This document shows positions 1 to 12,100 of a stretch of 64,000 nt of DNA, one piece after another. This DNA is from Heracleum sosnowskyi. Taxonomy: Eukaryota; Streptophyta; Magnoliopsida; Apiales; Apiaceae. Positions within the stretch are counted from its first letter, which is position 1. Each line of letters opens with the position of its first letter. Location of the stretch: contig CM061244.1 of assembly GCA_030848705.1 (NCBI GenBank), positions 44,929,190 through 44,993,189 on the forward strand, written 5' to 3'. Both the position numbers and the translations under genes were made by a program. The notes beneath the pieces were generated by a model. The model saw only the letters and a program-made list of their open reading frames with translations, was not told the origin of the DNA and ran no database searches.

Positions 1-490
1 AGAGTAGTAGACAATATGAAAATTTGTGAACGGTTAGAACAGAGTATTTATATGATAGAGACACTGCGATATAGAGTTATGAATATGTACAGACTAATTG
101 TATGCCGCGAAGTCTAAAAATGGCCTGTACCGCAAAGTCTTTCAAAGTATATCGCAGAGTCCAGAAATGAACTATGTCGCAAAGTCTTGAAAATAGAGGG
201 ATTTGGATGACTTTGCGATATAGTGTAAATACCCTGTCTAAAACTCTCTTTTTGAAATTTTAAGCTTTTTGTCAGACATAAATCAAAATTGAAATAAAAT
301 TAATTTAAATCAAAATTCTGTCAAATATGGAGACTTGTCGATATAGTTATTCTAAGTCGCGGAGTCATAAAATGAACTATGTCGCGAACTCATGAAATGA
401 ACTATATCGCAAAGTATCACAGTTTCAACAGTTTGCGATATAAGTCTGTTTGATTTGAACTAAGTCGTGAACTCTCAAGATCACCTATGT
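1..490 (-). repeat. SIRE-1 spacer word array (GACTTTGCGACATAG-like)
   Basis: Non-coding spacer downstream of SIRE-1 RNase H. About twelve degenerate copies of a roughly 15-nt word are seen. About eight read CTATGTCGCAAAGTC-like on the plus strand (near 101-185 and 340-480) and about four read in the opposite direction (near 64, 206, 330, 428). In element orientation the majority form is GACTTTGCGACATAG. The same word recurs in the element's LTR (19330-19745), mostly in the opposite orientation. No ORF is supported here. Confidence 0.7.
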
Positions 491-655
491 AGAGATGTCT
501 TAAAAACTCATAACTTCTCAGAAAAGTATGATTTGAAAAATATGCAGTAAAATACTGAAATATTTATAAATCATATCTCAGCTAATTTTCACTCCAAATG
601 AATAGAGCATCTAAATACAGTGAAAATTTACTGCTGCAAAAATTAACTAGCATAC

Positions 656-2410
656 TTACTTGGAACAACTGAATGAAGGATTAAGCATTCCAATTTCACT
701 CACAAGTTTGTTGAATACAGCTTCATTTAGAGGTTTAGTGAATATGTCAGCTAATTGTTTCTCAGTTGAAACATAAGAGACTTCTATGGTACCATTTGCA
801 GCATGTTCCCTAATGAAATGGTACCTGATCTCAATGTGCTTTGTAGTAGAATGATTAACAGGATTGGCAACTATAGATATTGCACTAGTATTATCACACA
901 TCAGAGGAATGTGTTCCAACACTAGTCCATAATCCATGAGTTGATTTCTAATCCAAAGCAATTGAGCACAGCAACTTCCAGCAGTAATCTATTCAGCCTC
1001 AGCTGTAGATGTTGCTGTGGATTGTTGTTTCTTACTGAACCAGGACACTAACCTTTGACCTAAGAATTGGCAGCTTCCAGAGGTGCTCTTCCTGTCAATT
1101 CTGCATCCAGCATAATCAGAATATGTGTAACCAACCAGGTTGAACCCAGTGCCCTTTGGATACCATAGCCCAAGATTAGGAGTCCGTTTCAGATATCTGA
1201 AGATTCTTTTGATAGCCATCATGTGATATTCCTTAGGATCAGTCTGGTACCTTGCACAAAGACATGTGGCAAACATGATGTCTGGCCTGCTAGCTGTGAG
1301 ATAGAGTAATGATCCAACCATTCCCCTATAGACCTTGATGTCAACTCTTTTGCCCTTCTTGTCTTCATCTAGCTTGATTGCAGTGGACATAGGAGTTTTT
1401 GCTGGGGATGACTCTTCTAAACCATACTTCTTTAAAAGATCTTTGACATACTTAGATTGGTTTATAAAGATGCCATCCTCCCTTTGATGTACTTGCAGGC
1501 CTAGGAAAAAGGTTAACTCTCCCATCATGCTCATCTCATATTTGCTTTGCATCAACTTAGAAAACCTTTCATAGAGTTTTTCATTTGAAGAGACAAATAT
1601 GATATCATCCACATAAATTTGAACAAGAATGATATCATTTCCATGCTTCTTGAAGAATAGAGTTTTATCAATTGTTCCCCTGGTAAATTGATGCTCAAGA
1701 AGGAATTGAGATAGAGTCTCATACCAGGCTCTAGGTGCCTGTTTGAGTCCATAGAGTGCCTTGAGCAGTCTATATACAAAGTCTGGGAAGTTTTCATTTT
1801 CAAAGCCAGGTGGTTGGGACATATAAACTTCTTCAGCAAGATCACCATTGAGAAATGCACTTTTCACATCCATTTGATACACCTTGAAATCTGAGTGAGC
1901 TGCAAAAGCCAAAAAGATTCTGATGGCTTCTAGTCTAGCTACAGGTGCAAATGTCTCATCATAATCAATGCCGTCTTGTTGACAGTATCCTTTGGCAACC
2001 AACCTTGCTTTGTTTCTTATCACCACTCCTTCTTCATCCATCTTGTTTCTGAACACCCATTTAGTGTCAATAACATTCTTTCCTTCTGGAGGTGGCACTA
2101 GTTTCCATACTTTGTTTTTCTCAAATTGATTCAATTCTTCTTGCATGGCAACAATCCAATCAGAATTCTTCAAAGCATCTTCAATTACTTTTGGTTCTTC
2201 TTGTGACAGAAAGCAGCTATACAAACATGTATTCATTGTTGCTCTTCTTGTTCTAACTCCCTCACCAGGATCTCCAATGATTTGATCCCTAGTGTGGGCT
2301 CTGTCCCATTTCCTTGTGTGACCCTGTTCATTTCCTTGACTTGTTCCTAGCTCATGTTGATTGACAATTGCATTCTCTTCTTCTCCCCCTGTGTTTGTGA
2401 ACCCTTGCAC
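656..2410 (-). pseudogene. SIRE-1 reverse transcriptase and RNase H
   Basis: RVT_2-type copia reverse transcriptase followed by RNase HI, which copy the genomic RNA into DNA and degrade the template. Visible motifs are the N-terminal KARLVAKGYCQQ and ETFAPVARLEAIR, then VYQMDVKSAFLNG, YGLKQAPRAWYE and the catalytic YVDD in QIYVDDIIF. RNase H begins around YSDYAGCRIDRKSTSG and ends with KQLADIFTKPLNEAVF. One in-frame TAG lies between the main part (989-2410) and the C-terminal part (656-961), where relatives have Tyr in AEAEYIAAG. Another TAG separates this segment from the integrase segment upstream. The reading frame is otherwise continuous, so decay is by point mutation. Family assignment is secure; activity is unlikely. 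Confidence 0.9.
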
Positions 2411-2461
2411 ATGTGTTTGAAGAGTATCATCAACTTCAAGAATTTCATTTTCTGGAACAGT

Positions 2462-3403
2462 CTAAGCAGGTGGTTCTTCCTCACTTTCAGAATCCTCAAG
2501 GTATCCTTGATTTTCAAATCTTAATGGCACACTGTCTTGATCACTTGTTTTCCGTCCATGAGTTTTCTTGTCATCAAAGGTAACATCCATGCTTTCCATG
2601 ACTTTATGTTGCTCAGGTACAAACACTCTGTATGCTGTCCTTTCCAGAGAGTATCCAATGAAAATACCTTCAAATGCCTTAGCATCAAATTTTCCAACAT
2701 GCTCAGAGGTATCTTTCATCACAAAGCACTTGCTTCCAAACACATGAAGATGTTTGAAGGATGCTCTTTTGCCAGTCATTAATGAGTAAGGAGTTTTTCC
2801 AGACTTCTTATTGATCAATGTTCTATTTTTCACATAGCATGCTGTGTTAACAGCATCAGCCCAAAAGCTAGTAGGTAGCTTTGCATCCAACAACATTGTC
2901 CTTGCAGCTTCAATGAGAGTTCTATTCTTTCTCTCAACTACTCCATTTTGTTGAGGTGTTCTAGGAGCTGACAATTGTTGAGAAATTCCTTTATCTTTGC
3001 AAAACTCATACAATGTTGAATTTCTGAACTCAGTCCCATTATCACTTCTCAAAGTAACTACAGAGGAACCAGTGCTTTGTGCTTCTCTATCAACTCTCTT
3101 GATATGCTCTATAATAACTTGAGGTGCTTCATCCTTGGAGTATAGGAATTCCACCCAAGTGTATCTTGAATAATCATCAACCATTACTAGAGCATATTTC
3201 TTCTTGGAAAGAGACATTACATTCACAGGGCCAAATAGATCCATGTGAATTAGCGGCAGAGGCTTTGAGTTTGTATTGAGCAATTTGTTCTTATGACTTG
3301 ATCTTTTGATCTTCCCTTTTTGACAAGCTTCACATGCTCCATCTTGCACAAACTCCAGTGCATGCATATCTCTGATGAGTTCTCTCTTTGTCAGAGAGTT
3401 CAT
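2462..3403 (-). pseudogene. SIRE-1 integrase (GAG-pre-integrase zinc finger and DDE core)
   Basis: Integrase that inserts the element cDNA. The zinc-finger region spans the LSHLN end of the upstream segment and CEACQKGK here. The catalytic triad is visible as HMDLFGPVN (first Asp), LRSDNGTEF (second Asp) and QQNGVVERKNRT (Glu), with normal spacing. A C-terminal HVFGSKCFV ... IFIGYS region and a short acidic ESEEEPPA tail follow. TAG codons in frame bound both ends: 3404-3406 (a Lys codon in relatives) and 2459-2461. Without those two stops the frame runs from protease into RT. This is the best-preserved DDE core among the copia copies here. Confidence 0.9.
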
Positions 3404-3406
3404 TGC

Positions 3407-3865
3407 CTAAACATTCAAGTGAGATAGTTTCTTGTGCCATAGCCAGAATTCCTCATTTGTGGCCTTAGTGTAGAAACAACAAATTTCCCCCTTGTTTGCA
3501 GCCTTGAGATCAGCTACAAACAAGCTTCCTTTCTTCACACTAGTTAGAACAACTTCACCACTTCCTCTTTTTGAGATAAGACAATGATCTTCATCAAATT
3601 CCACTTTGAAACCCCTGTTGGTGAATTGTCCAATACTCAAGAGGTTATGCTTCAGTCCTTCCACAAATGCTACATCTTCAATAATGACATTCCCAGATTT
3701 AACACTGCCATATCCCATTGTATAACCAATGTTGTCATTTCCAAAGGCTACTGATGGGCCAGCCTTTCCCTCAAAATGTGATAGCAGGGCTATATCACCA
3801 GTCATGTGACTTGAGCATCCACTCTCCAAGATCCATATGACTCTTTTATTATTGTTGCCCTGCAT
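3407..3865 (-). pseudogene. SIRE-1 aspartic protease and start of GAG-pre-integrase domain
   Basis: Retropepsin domain that should mature Gag-Pol. The region reads WILESGCSSHMTGD, where copia proteases have LDSGCS. The catalytic Asp of the D-S/T-G triad is therefore Glu here. The rest of the fold is recognisable (SVAFGNDN, VEGLKHNLLSIGQ, WHKKLSHLN). The segment lies downstream of the gag stop and begins just after the TGCAGGGC element at 3857-3864. It is not in frame with the end of gag, so separate translation or a processed RNA would be needed. The D-to-E change should cripple cleavage. Confidence 0.85.
3857..3864 (-). promoter_or_regulatory. Acceptor-like TGCAGGGC at gag/pol boundary (SIRE-1)
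   Basis: On the minus strand TGCAGGGC follows the gag stop (TAG, 3877-3879) and an in-frame TGA, and immediately precedes the protease reading frame. Equivalent sequences lie at 28292, 37961 and 59375 in other SIRE copies. It resembles a plant 3' splice site (TGCAG|G). A splicing role is inference. Confidence 0.4.
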
Positions 3866-3876
3866 TCACAAAATGA

Positions 3877-6345
3877 CTAAGTTGTTTTTGGTACCCACAC
3901 TTGGTAGGGTCCAGTTGATTTAGAAATAGTTTTGTTGACAATTTTTCTGTCATAAGTAGCATTCTTCACAGTAGGAGACTTCACTTTGATTGTGGATTTG
4001 GAGTTTACACTCTTAGGCTCACATGAAGTTTTCACCCTCTCAACCTTGATTGGGGATCCTGTCCTGTGAGTGTGCATATGTGTGTGTGATTCACCAGATT
4101 GTGCAGAGTCAAGTTTATGCTTAAGAGATAAAGAGTTAGCAATCACAGTCACATAGCATGTCATGCAGTTTGACTTACCATAGAAAGAATCATGACTAGA
4201 ATTTATGCCTACAGAATAGTTACTCAGGTTATCAACTTCAGCAATCTCAGGTTTGCTACACTTATGAGTCAAATGATTAACAGATAGGCATTTTTGACAT
4301 TGTTTCCTGGGAGCACTTGGCACATAAGCATAATTGTTACCCTTGTTGACACCTACCTTACCATTTCTGTTTTGTTTCTTTTTCCTAACAACTTCTTTCT
4401 TGACTTTAGGACTCTTGACAGGGTTGTCTTTGGTCTCTTTCTGACTGACAGATTTAGGAGAGGAAGAAGTGTCTTTAGAAGCCTCATCTTCTTCAAGAAG
4501 TTGTTGTTTGATGATCAAAAGTTCTTCATCAAACTCAACAACACTCTTTTTGAAAATAGGCTTTTCAACACTAGACAAAATGATTGGGGCATTTTTGTTT
4601 GTAAAAGATTCTTTTTCTTTGCCCTTTGCCTTCTTCCTTCCTTTATCATTCTCATAGTCAAAACCAACTCCAACCTTGCAGTCTTCAGTGTGCTCCTTAT
4701 GATAGGTTTGAATAAGTTCATAGGAGTTCTTGAAACTTCTCAGTTTTAATTCATTTTCAGCAATTTTTTCTCTAAGAGCTTTTTCTATTTGTTCTGCATA
4801 AATTACCTTGTTTTTGAGATACTCAATCTCCTTATTCAAACCATCAAGGCTCACAACCAATAACTCAAGTTTCTCATTCTTTTCTGTAAGCTCAAGATTT
4901 TTTGCAGTTAGCTTGTCAATTTCTTCATTAGCAACTAACATGCTAGTATGAATATTAAACATTTCAGTACTCATATCTTCAACAGTCTGCTTATATTGAA
5001 AGGGAGTCATATCAAGAGAAGTAAGAATAGGTACCTGACTTGAAGAACCACCATCATCAGAAAATGCCATCAAGGCATAGTTTGAGTACTCTTGTTCTTC
5101 TTCTTCATCAGAGTCATCCCAGCACTTTCCCTCAGCAATAAATGCTTTACCCTGTTGTTTCTTGAGTAGAGCTTCATACTTAGCTTCAAGCTCTAAGTAT
5201 GCTTTGTCCTTTTTGACTTGTTTAGGCTTTTTGCACTCTGTGGCAAAATGCCCAAGTTCATTGCAGTTATAGCATCTTATTTTGGACCTATCCACACTCC
5301 CTGATTTGTATCCTCCTTTAGCAACACCAGCAATCCCTTTTCCTTTGTTGAAAGAGTTTGAGCTACTTGAACCACCAGCATTTACACTATTGAACTTAGA
5401 CTTGAATGGCTGTCTCCTCTTAAACCTAATGTTAGGATATCTCCTAGCCATATATGCAAAAGATTTGTTTTCCATCTTATCTAGTTCATCAATACTGTAG
5501 AACTCATCCTCCTCAGGCAAATCATAGACAATCTGAGTCTCATCATCATTGTCTTCAGCCTCCAGTTCTTCAATCTTGACTTGACTGACTTTAAGAGATT
5601 CTATTCTTTGACCTAGGTTGTCAGCAATAAGGGCACATGAAGTATTTGCCATTAAGCCTTGCTTTGCTTGAATGGATCTCTTTTGAAACAACTCTAGCTC
5701 ATATGTCTTCAAAACACCATACAACACATCAAAACCAATCTTTGTTAGATCTCTTTCTTTAAGGGAAGAGATTCTTGGTTCCAAGTGATCTGGAAGAGTT
5801 AGTAAGAACTACATATTGAGATCTTCTGTCTCATAGTGTTTGTCATAGAGTTTGAGTTCATTTATCAGCTTGTTGAACCTCTCAAACACTTCTGTGATTC
5901 CCTCCTTTGGCTGAGCCATGAAAGCTTCATATTGGGAAACCAGAATCTGCTTTTTGTTCTTTCTTACTTCTGGAGTTCCTTCACATAGCACCTCTATAAG
6001 ATCCCACATTTTCTTTGCACTACTGCAGTGAGCAACAGTGCCATACATGTTAAAATCCATAGATTCACAGATGATGAGTTGGAGATGTCCATCCAGTGCT
6101 ATTTTCTCCTTTTCAGGATCAGTGTATTTTGAGGGGTCTTTAGGAACATGCCTTGCTGGTATTATCTCAGTTCCTACAGTTGTTTCACCAATCTCAATCA
6201 TTGGGATAAAGGGACCATGCTTTAGAATATCTAAATACATGGGATTGGAAGCTTTAATGAAAATTAACATCTTCTTCTTCCATAAGCTGTAGTGCTCCTT
6301 GTTGAAGGGAGGAATCTTTATGCTGCTTAGTTTCTGTGAACTCAT
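3877..6345 (-). pseudogene. SIRE-1 Gag
   Basis: Copia capsid-nucleocapsid protein of about 820 codons, starting at the ATG at 6345 that follows the PBS. The N-terminal UBN2/DUF4219-type region (HYSLWKKKM, MWDLIEVLCEGTPEV, YDKHYETEDLNM) forms the capsid part. A zinc knuckle CYNCNELGHFATEC is followed by a long charged coiled-coil-prone region (KNLELTEKNEKLELL) and a second knuckle, CQKCLSVNHLTHKC. The protein ends in YQVWVPKTT, a C-terminal motif shared with SIRE-3 and SIRE-6. A single in-frame TAG at 5809-5811 lies where relatives have Lys (N-K-F-L). Otherwise the frame is open throughout. Gag in this lineage is larger than in most copia elements. Confidence 0.9.
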
Positions 6346-6380
6346 TGTTGATCTTTTCCTGTTTGTACGTTAACAGCCTC

Positions 6381-6392
6381 GCTCTGATACCA
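6381..6392 (-). other. SIRE-1 primer-binding site
   Basis: The minus strand reads TGGTATCAGAGC, complementary to the 3' end of plant initiator tRNA-Met, two bases inside the LTR boundary at 6395. Confidence 0.9.
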
Positions 6393-6394
6393 CT

Positions 6395-6900
6395 TGTTAG
6401 AAATGAATACCACTAGAAACTAGACATAGGGGGGGGGTGAATGGATAGTTTTGATATTTTTCGATTCTTGAAACTCAAGATAAACTGTATATGATTATGC
6501 TATGCAATATGCGGAAAATAAACAACACACACAATCACTTTAATCTACTTTGTATTGAGTAAATTATATATTACAGCTTTCCGGAAATTCACAACGGAAT
6601 TTCTGGCTTCTAAACAAGAACAGTTTATAACTTGTTTTTGCTTACAGAGAAAAGAGTGCTTTTGATGAAACTATGTGTATCTCTCTTACAGCTTAAAGTG
6701 GTGTGTGCTCGATATATATTCACCTATACAAACTAGGCACACAACTATTTACACAGTTGCCCTTGGCTGAAAGTCCAACTTGTCCTGCCATAAGAGGTTA
6801 ACTGTGTCAGGAAGGACCACCTGCTTTTAGGAGTCTTTCCCGTTTCTGTAGCTGCTTGTCTCTTATCCTTCTCTCCAAGTTTAGCTATAGATTTTCCATC
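6395..6900 (-). repeat. SIRE-1 5' LTR, inner (3') part
   Basis: On the plus strand it opens TGTTAGAAATG next to the PBS. It contains a run of nine G near 6428 and a TATA-like stretch (GATATATATT, 6711-6720, also readable on the minus strand). It ends at the CCATC target site where the chromovirus inserted, and the LTR resumes at 19204. Confidence 0.8.
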
Positions 6901-9900
6901 TGTGACGCCCTCCAAACCCGGGGTACAGATTTGAGGAGTCATCCGACCAACGGAATACTCTTTAACACATGCATAATATATATAAAGACACAAATACCCC
7001 TTGACCAAGACCGCATCCAGATTATGGCAATGAACACAAGCTACTACAATCTTTTATTAATACAATACCAGTTTTATCAGAGTTATTACATCACAACTAA
7101 AGTTCAAATCTAGACATCTAATCTAGAAAAGCAAAACAACAACTACCCTGCCAATGACAATGACTCGAGGGGCTCTCCTGGCTACTGGTGAACTATCGGT
7201 CACGCTATGCTGACTCATACTCTCGCTTCACTGGAATAGGGTTAGAAACCAACAAGCAAGAGTGAGCCAAAATTGCTCAGCAAACATCAATGAATCATTT
7301 CTATCACAGTTGTAAGGATATGAATTTATGATATCAGAATCAACAATATTTAGCTAACACATGCTTTGTATCAATAACAATTGAAGAAAAAGAATTAGAA
7401 TTTGGCTTATACATTTTATTCAAATCAAAGGTTGTGCTGCTGGCCAGTCACGCATCAACCCCGGACTAGCTCATAGCATAGTCCTCTACTGGATCCTAGG
7501 CCAAACTGGGCCTTAAGTTATTCCGACCATAAATATGGCCCGACCAATTACTGGTACATTTTAAAAACATATCAAATCTATCATAGGGTATAAACAATAA
7601 CATGCTCAATAAGATAAACTCAATGTATAGTAATTGCAAAAGAGCTTCAACTGCTCAGTATCAAATGAAGATCGAGAAGGAATCATGGAATAATTTCGAT
7701 GGTACAGTGTACTCATTCAATAAGGAAATCAAGATTGGTAATCGACAATCAATGACCGTAATAAATAGTCAAGATGGAAGTCAAATAATCAATGGTTGTC
7801 AATAATAATCAAAGGATGATAAACAATAACCAACTGGTGGTAAACAATAATCAAGTGAGTTGGAAATAAGGGTTTCCGATGCAGATCAAATCAAAGAATC
7901 AAGAATCTCTAAGGAAATGGAATCAGTTGTCCAAATGCGGTTAAAAGATTGATAATTTGAATTGTTCTGGGGATAACGGTATTCAAGTAATCAAGACAAT
8001 AGTAAATTTTATCACAAGTAAAGGCACAGATACTTGCCTGGTGTACGCTGCTGTCGAATCGACTCTGCTCACTCTACCTTTCCCTTTCCTTTGCTCCGGG
8101 AACTCGATTCTATAATTAAACAACTCATCACAATAAGTCTAACTATTCTCGTTCTACCCTCGACACCTATTCAATCAATAATCACATTTAAACAAGTAAC
8201 CGGTTACGTATCTGACGTCCGGAATGATTTACGATATTTAAAACTCAGATATGTGCCCTAGTACGGGCATATACAGACTATAAAACACAACACACAATTA
8301 ATATGAACCATATAGCACTTATAAATATTTTTAAAACATCATACGAAACTTATTTGAATTTTAGATAAGTCACGATTAATTTTTAAATCAAAACTCGGAT
8401 TTTTAAATCCAATATAAACATTTAAATGAAAATAAATCAATTAATAAAATTAATTGACACTTTTTAAATGCTCAAACTATTTTTAAATAAATAAATAGGC
8501 TTGAAAATAATTAAACTAAATTTTAAATTAATTAAATCTAATTAATAATAAATTTTTAAGAATTAATTGATTAAAAGAAATAACCAATTAATTAATAAAT
8601 TAATTATTAATAAAAATAATTAAAATAATTAAGTTTAATCAATTTTCGGATTTAAAATAATAAATATAATTTTCCAGAATTTTTCTAATATTAAAATATA
8701 TTTTTAAAATGAAAATATGACTTTTTAAAGTTTTAAACTATTTTTGAATTAAATTTAAAAATAAAATTCAAAAACAGTTTTCAGAAAATGAATTAGGGTT
8801 TTGAAGATTGAAACCGGGTCAAACTTCGGGTAAACGGGTCGGGAAGAACAAATCCGGGTCACCAAGAACAACCCACCGGATTCTGGGTTTTCCAGAATCC
8901 GGCCGGTGTCCGGCGGCCAGAATTCTTCGATTCCGTCCAAACACAAACAATTCCAGAGGGCTTTTGTTCGCTTTTTCAAGACAAACAAATCCCACACAGA
9001 ATCACATACGTCCCATGCCGGAATCGAGCCCAGAATTCGTTCAAAGAATTCGCCGACGACGACTTCGGCCGGAAACCCGATCTACTTTAATTCTACATGA
9101 AACTCAAAGATTAATATACCAAAATGAAGCTTATAACTCATACAATCAAAGCCCCATATCATAACTAATGTCAGATCAACAACAAGAACGAACGAAGTAA
9201 AAGAAAAATTCGGGTCAAAACCCGAAAATCAAACCCGACTAAATTGAACTTAAACACGAAATTAAATCATGGATTCTTTCTAATTAGAACCCTAGGAACA
9301 TGTTAGAAGCAACCAATTGAACAGAGAATCAATAGAATGAAAATCCCCAAATTAATCAAGAACCCTAATTTAATTCGAATATTGAAAAATTCATAATAAA
9401 TCGAAAAATTACCAGATGATGATGAGGTTGGAAGATTCTGAAACTAGAGATCAAGAGCTTTGATTTGAGTACTTGAACTTTGATTTCTGAAATCAATAAC
9501 ACCTTGAACGAATGGATTGATTATTCACGAACACGAAGAACACGTTTCGGGAATTTTTACTTTTTGATTATACGCAATGCAGATTATGAAGGTTATAAGG
9601 TACGATTCGTCTTTATATATTGTTGGAAAAATAATACCCCAAGGAACACTTTTGGATCGTTATAGATCCACTGGATCGTTTAAAAACCCTAATTAGGTTA
9701 AAAATACGTTTTACGAGAAGATAATTATCTACAAGGATTGATAATTATCCAAATCAATACATATCATTATATAACTAATGCTCAAGAATACTGGGGCTAT
9801 AACAAAGGTAATATTGATATAAAACGATATATCCGTCCCCTTAAGCAATTTAGGGTTCGGAACAATTTTTCCCTTTTTGAACAAAACGAATTATTCTTGC

Positions 9901-10198
9901 AGAATCAAATAGGTAGGAATGAAATGATACGAATATCTCTCCCGATAATGATTCGAATACGAAAGACGAAGAGATATTAATTAATGTACGAAATTCCAAT
10001 GGGGCCCTTGAATTATCAAAACGGGGCTCAGATTTGAAGACAATTCCAAATGACGAAATATTTGAAAGGGGCTTTCGACTCACCATTTAGCACATAATCA
10101 CACAATAATTATCATTTAATAATATTCCAATACTCCACAATAAATATTTTTATATTAAATATATCATTTAATCAAATAATAAATTCACGGATATTACA
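6901..10198 (-). repeat. Chromovirus 3' LTR (3298 bp)
   Basis: Boundaries are the TG...CA ends plus the TSD on the left and the PPT on the right. It contains a very AT-rich block (about 8300-8770) and small ORFs that I judge spurious. It keeps 52 bp (8078-8129) that the 5' LTR lacks. No gene is supported within it. Confidence 0.95.
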
Positions 10199-10211
10199 TC
10201 CTTCCCCCCTT
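10199..10211 (-). other. Chromovirus polypurine tract
   Basis: On the minus strand AAGGGGGGAAGGA lies directly against the LTR start TGTAATATCC, the plus-strand priming site for reverse transcription. Confidence 0.9.
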
Positions 10212-10237
10212 AATAGGATTCTGTCCTCGAAATCAGA

Positions 10238-10669
10238 TCAAGGAAACAACTGGGGATACTTCTCTAACATCTCACTCTCTAACTCCCAGGTAGACTCTTC
10301 TACTTTAGGATTCCTCCACAAAACTCTCACTAACGCTACTGTCTTATTCCTTAGTACTTTCTCCTTACGATCCAATATCTGAATCGGTCGTTCTACATAA
10401 GATAAATCTGCCTGGACCTCTATGGGTTCATACTCTATTACATGATTCGAATCTGGTCGATACCTCTTAAGCATAGATACATGAAATACATTATGAACGT
10501 GCTGCATATGCGGCAGCAATGCTAACTCGTAAGCTACCTTGCCCACTTTCTTCAAAATCTCAAACGGTCCAACATATCTCGGACTCAACTTCCCTTTCTT
10601 TCCAAACCTAACTAATCCTTTCCACGGTGAAACCTTTAGTAACACTTGCTCTCCTTCTTCGAATCCCAC
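10238..10669 (-). pseudogene. Chromovirus integrase C-terminus with chromodomain
   Basis: The last part of the polyprotein. It reads through the integrase C-terminal GPY/F-like region (KLSPRYVGPFEILKKVG, then YELALLP and HNVFHVSMLKRY) into a chromodomain tail (PIQILDRKEKVLRN, VRVLWRN, ESTWELESEM). Chromodomains of this type bind modified histones and steer integration into heterochromatin. That is known for chromoviruses generally and inferred here. The segment is in frame with the integrase core upstream and separated from it by one TAG at 10709-10711, where relatives have Gln. It ends 27 bp before the PPT. Confidence 0.9.
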
Positions 10670-10708
10670 ATCCTTTCTGGCTAGATCCGCAAACTTTTTC
10701 TGCCGGTC

Positions 10709-12100
10709 CTAAGCTGTTATCAATCTTCTTTGAATCAATTGAATCACTTCTTTCGTTTGTTGCACTAGTTCTGGTCCTATCATCTTCCGTTCACCAACTT
10801 CTTCCCAATACACTGGAGATCGACACTTTCGTCCATACAAAGCTTCGTAAGGTGGTATTCCGATGCTCGCGTGAAAACTATTATTATATGAAAATTCCAC
10901 CAAGGGTAGATGATCGTCCCAACTGCCTTCAAAGTCTAGTGCACATGTCCTAAGCATATCTTCAATAGTCTGAATCGTTCTTTCGCTTTGGCCGTCCGTC
11001 TGCGGGTGATAAGCCGTACTCATTCTTAACTCGGTGCCCAAACACTCTTGAAAACTCCTCCAAAATCTTGAATTGAATCGAGGGTCTCTATCAGACACTA
11101 TCGATACTGGAACTCCATGTCGTACTACGATTTCATTTATGTAAACATGAACTAACTTATCTAGCGAGAATCTCTCGTTAATCGGAAGAAAATGCGCAGA
11201 TTTCATCAATCGATCCACGATAACCCAGATGGCATCATGGTTAGCCTTCATTCTAGGTAATCCTACCACAAAGTCCATCGCAATGTGTTCCCGCTTCCAT
11301 TCAGGAATTTCCAATGGTTGAAGTAATCCACTTGGTCTCTGATGTTCCGCCTTGACTCTTTGACACGTAAAGCATTTACTTACCCATTCCGCAATTTCTC
11401 TCTTCATATCTGGCCACCAAAAGTTCGTCTTAAGATCTCGATACATCTTCGTACTCCCTGGATGAATTGAATACTTCGAGTTATGCGCTTCGTGCAAAAT
11501 TTCACTTTTTAGCTCCGCTACATTAGGTACCCATATCCGAGAAGCAAATCTCAAGATCCCTATGTCGTCCGGTTGGCTAAATATTTCCTCACCTGTCATC
11601 TTACTCACATCATCATTCATAACTTGCTCTTGGCACTTCCGTATCTTCTCCAACAATTCAGGTTGAAACGTCATGGTATAAATCATTTTCGTCGCATCCT
11701 TCGGAATACTTACTTCGATCTCTAACTTCTCAAATTCCTTGTATAACTCTTTGGTCATCGTCAGTGTATTTAATCTCTCTTTTCTGCTCAGTGCATCTGC
11801 TACCACATTTGCCTTGCCGGGATGATAGTTGATAGAAACGTCGTAGTCCTTGATTAGTTCTAACCATCTTCGTTGCCTCATGTTCAGCTCTTTCTGAGTA
11901 AAGATATACTTCAAACTCTTATGATCGGTGTAAATTTCACATCTCTCTCCATACAAGTAGTGTCTCCATATCTTCAAAGCAAACACAATCGCTGCTAATT
12001 CCAAATCATGTGTAGGATACTTCTGTTCGTGGGGCCTCAACTGTCTTGACGCATAAGCAATAACCTTATCATGTTGCATAAGTACGCAACCCAATCCTTT
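10709..12100 (-). pseudogene. Chromovirus RNase H and integrase core
   Basis: Begins within RNase H (GLGCVLMQ, VIAYASRQLRPHEQKYP, YTDHKSLKY) and continues through the HHCC zinc finger (HPGSTKMYRD ... CFTCQRVKAEH) into the DDE integrase core: AMDFVVGLP, VSDRDPRF and GQSERTIQ supply Asp, Asp and Glu. The YNNSFHASIGIPPYEALYGR and SPVYW motifs are typical of plant chromoviruses. An in-frame TAA at 12101-12103 just after YSDAS separates it from the RT part. The frame is otherwise uninterrupted, so this is one polyprotein with nonsense codons rather than separate genes. Confidence 0.92.

Noticed and set aside
7602..7805. 67-codon ORF in the chromovirus LTRs, identical at 16651-16854
   Set aside because: Identity reflects recent LTR duplication. 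It is low complexity (Asn/Gln/Ser-rich), with no promoter context.
8755..9164. Overlapping ORFs on both strands in the chromovirus LTR (also 17754-18163)
   Set aside because: Conserved only because the LTRs are duplicates. Stops and frames differ between copies, and LTRs of this type do not code.
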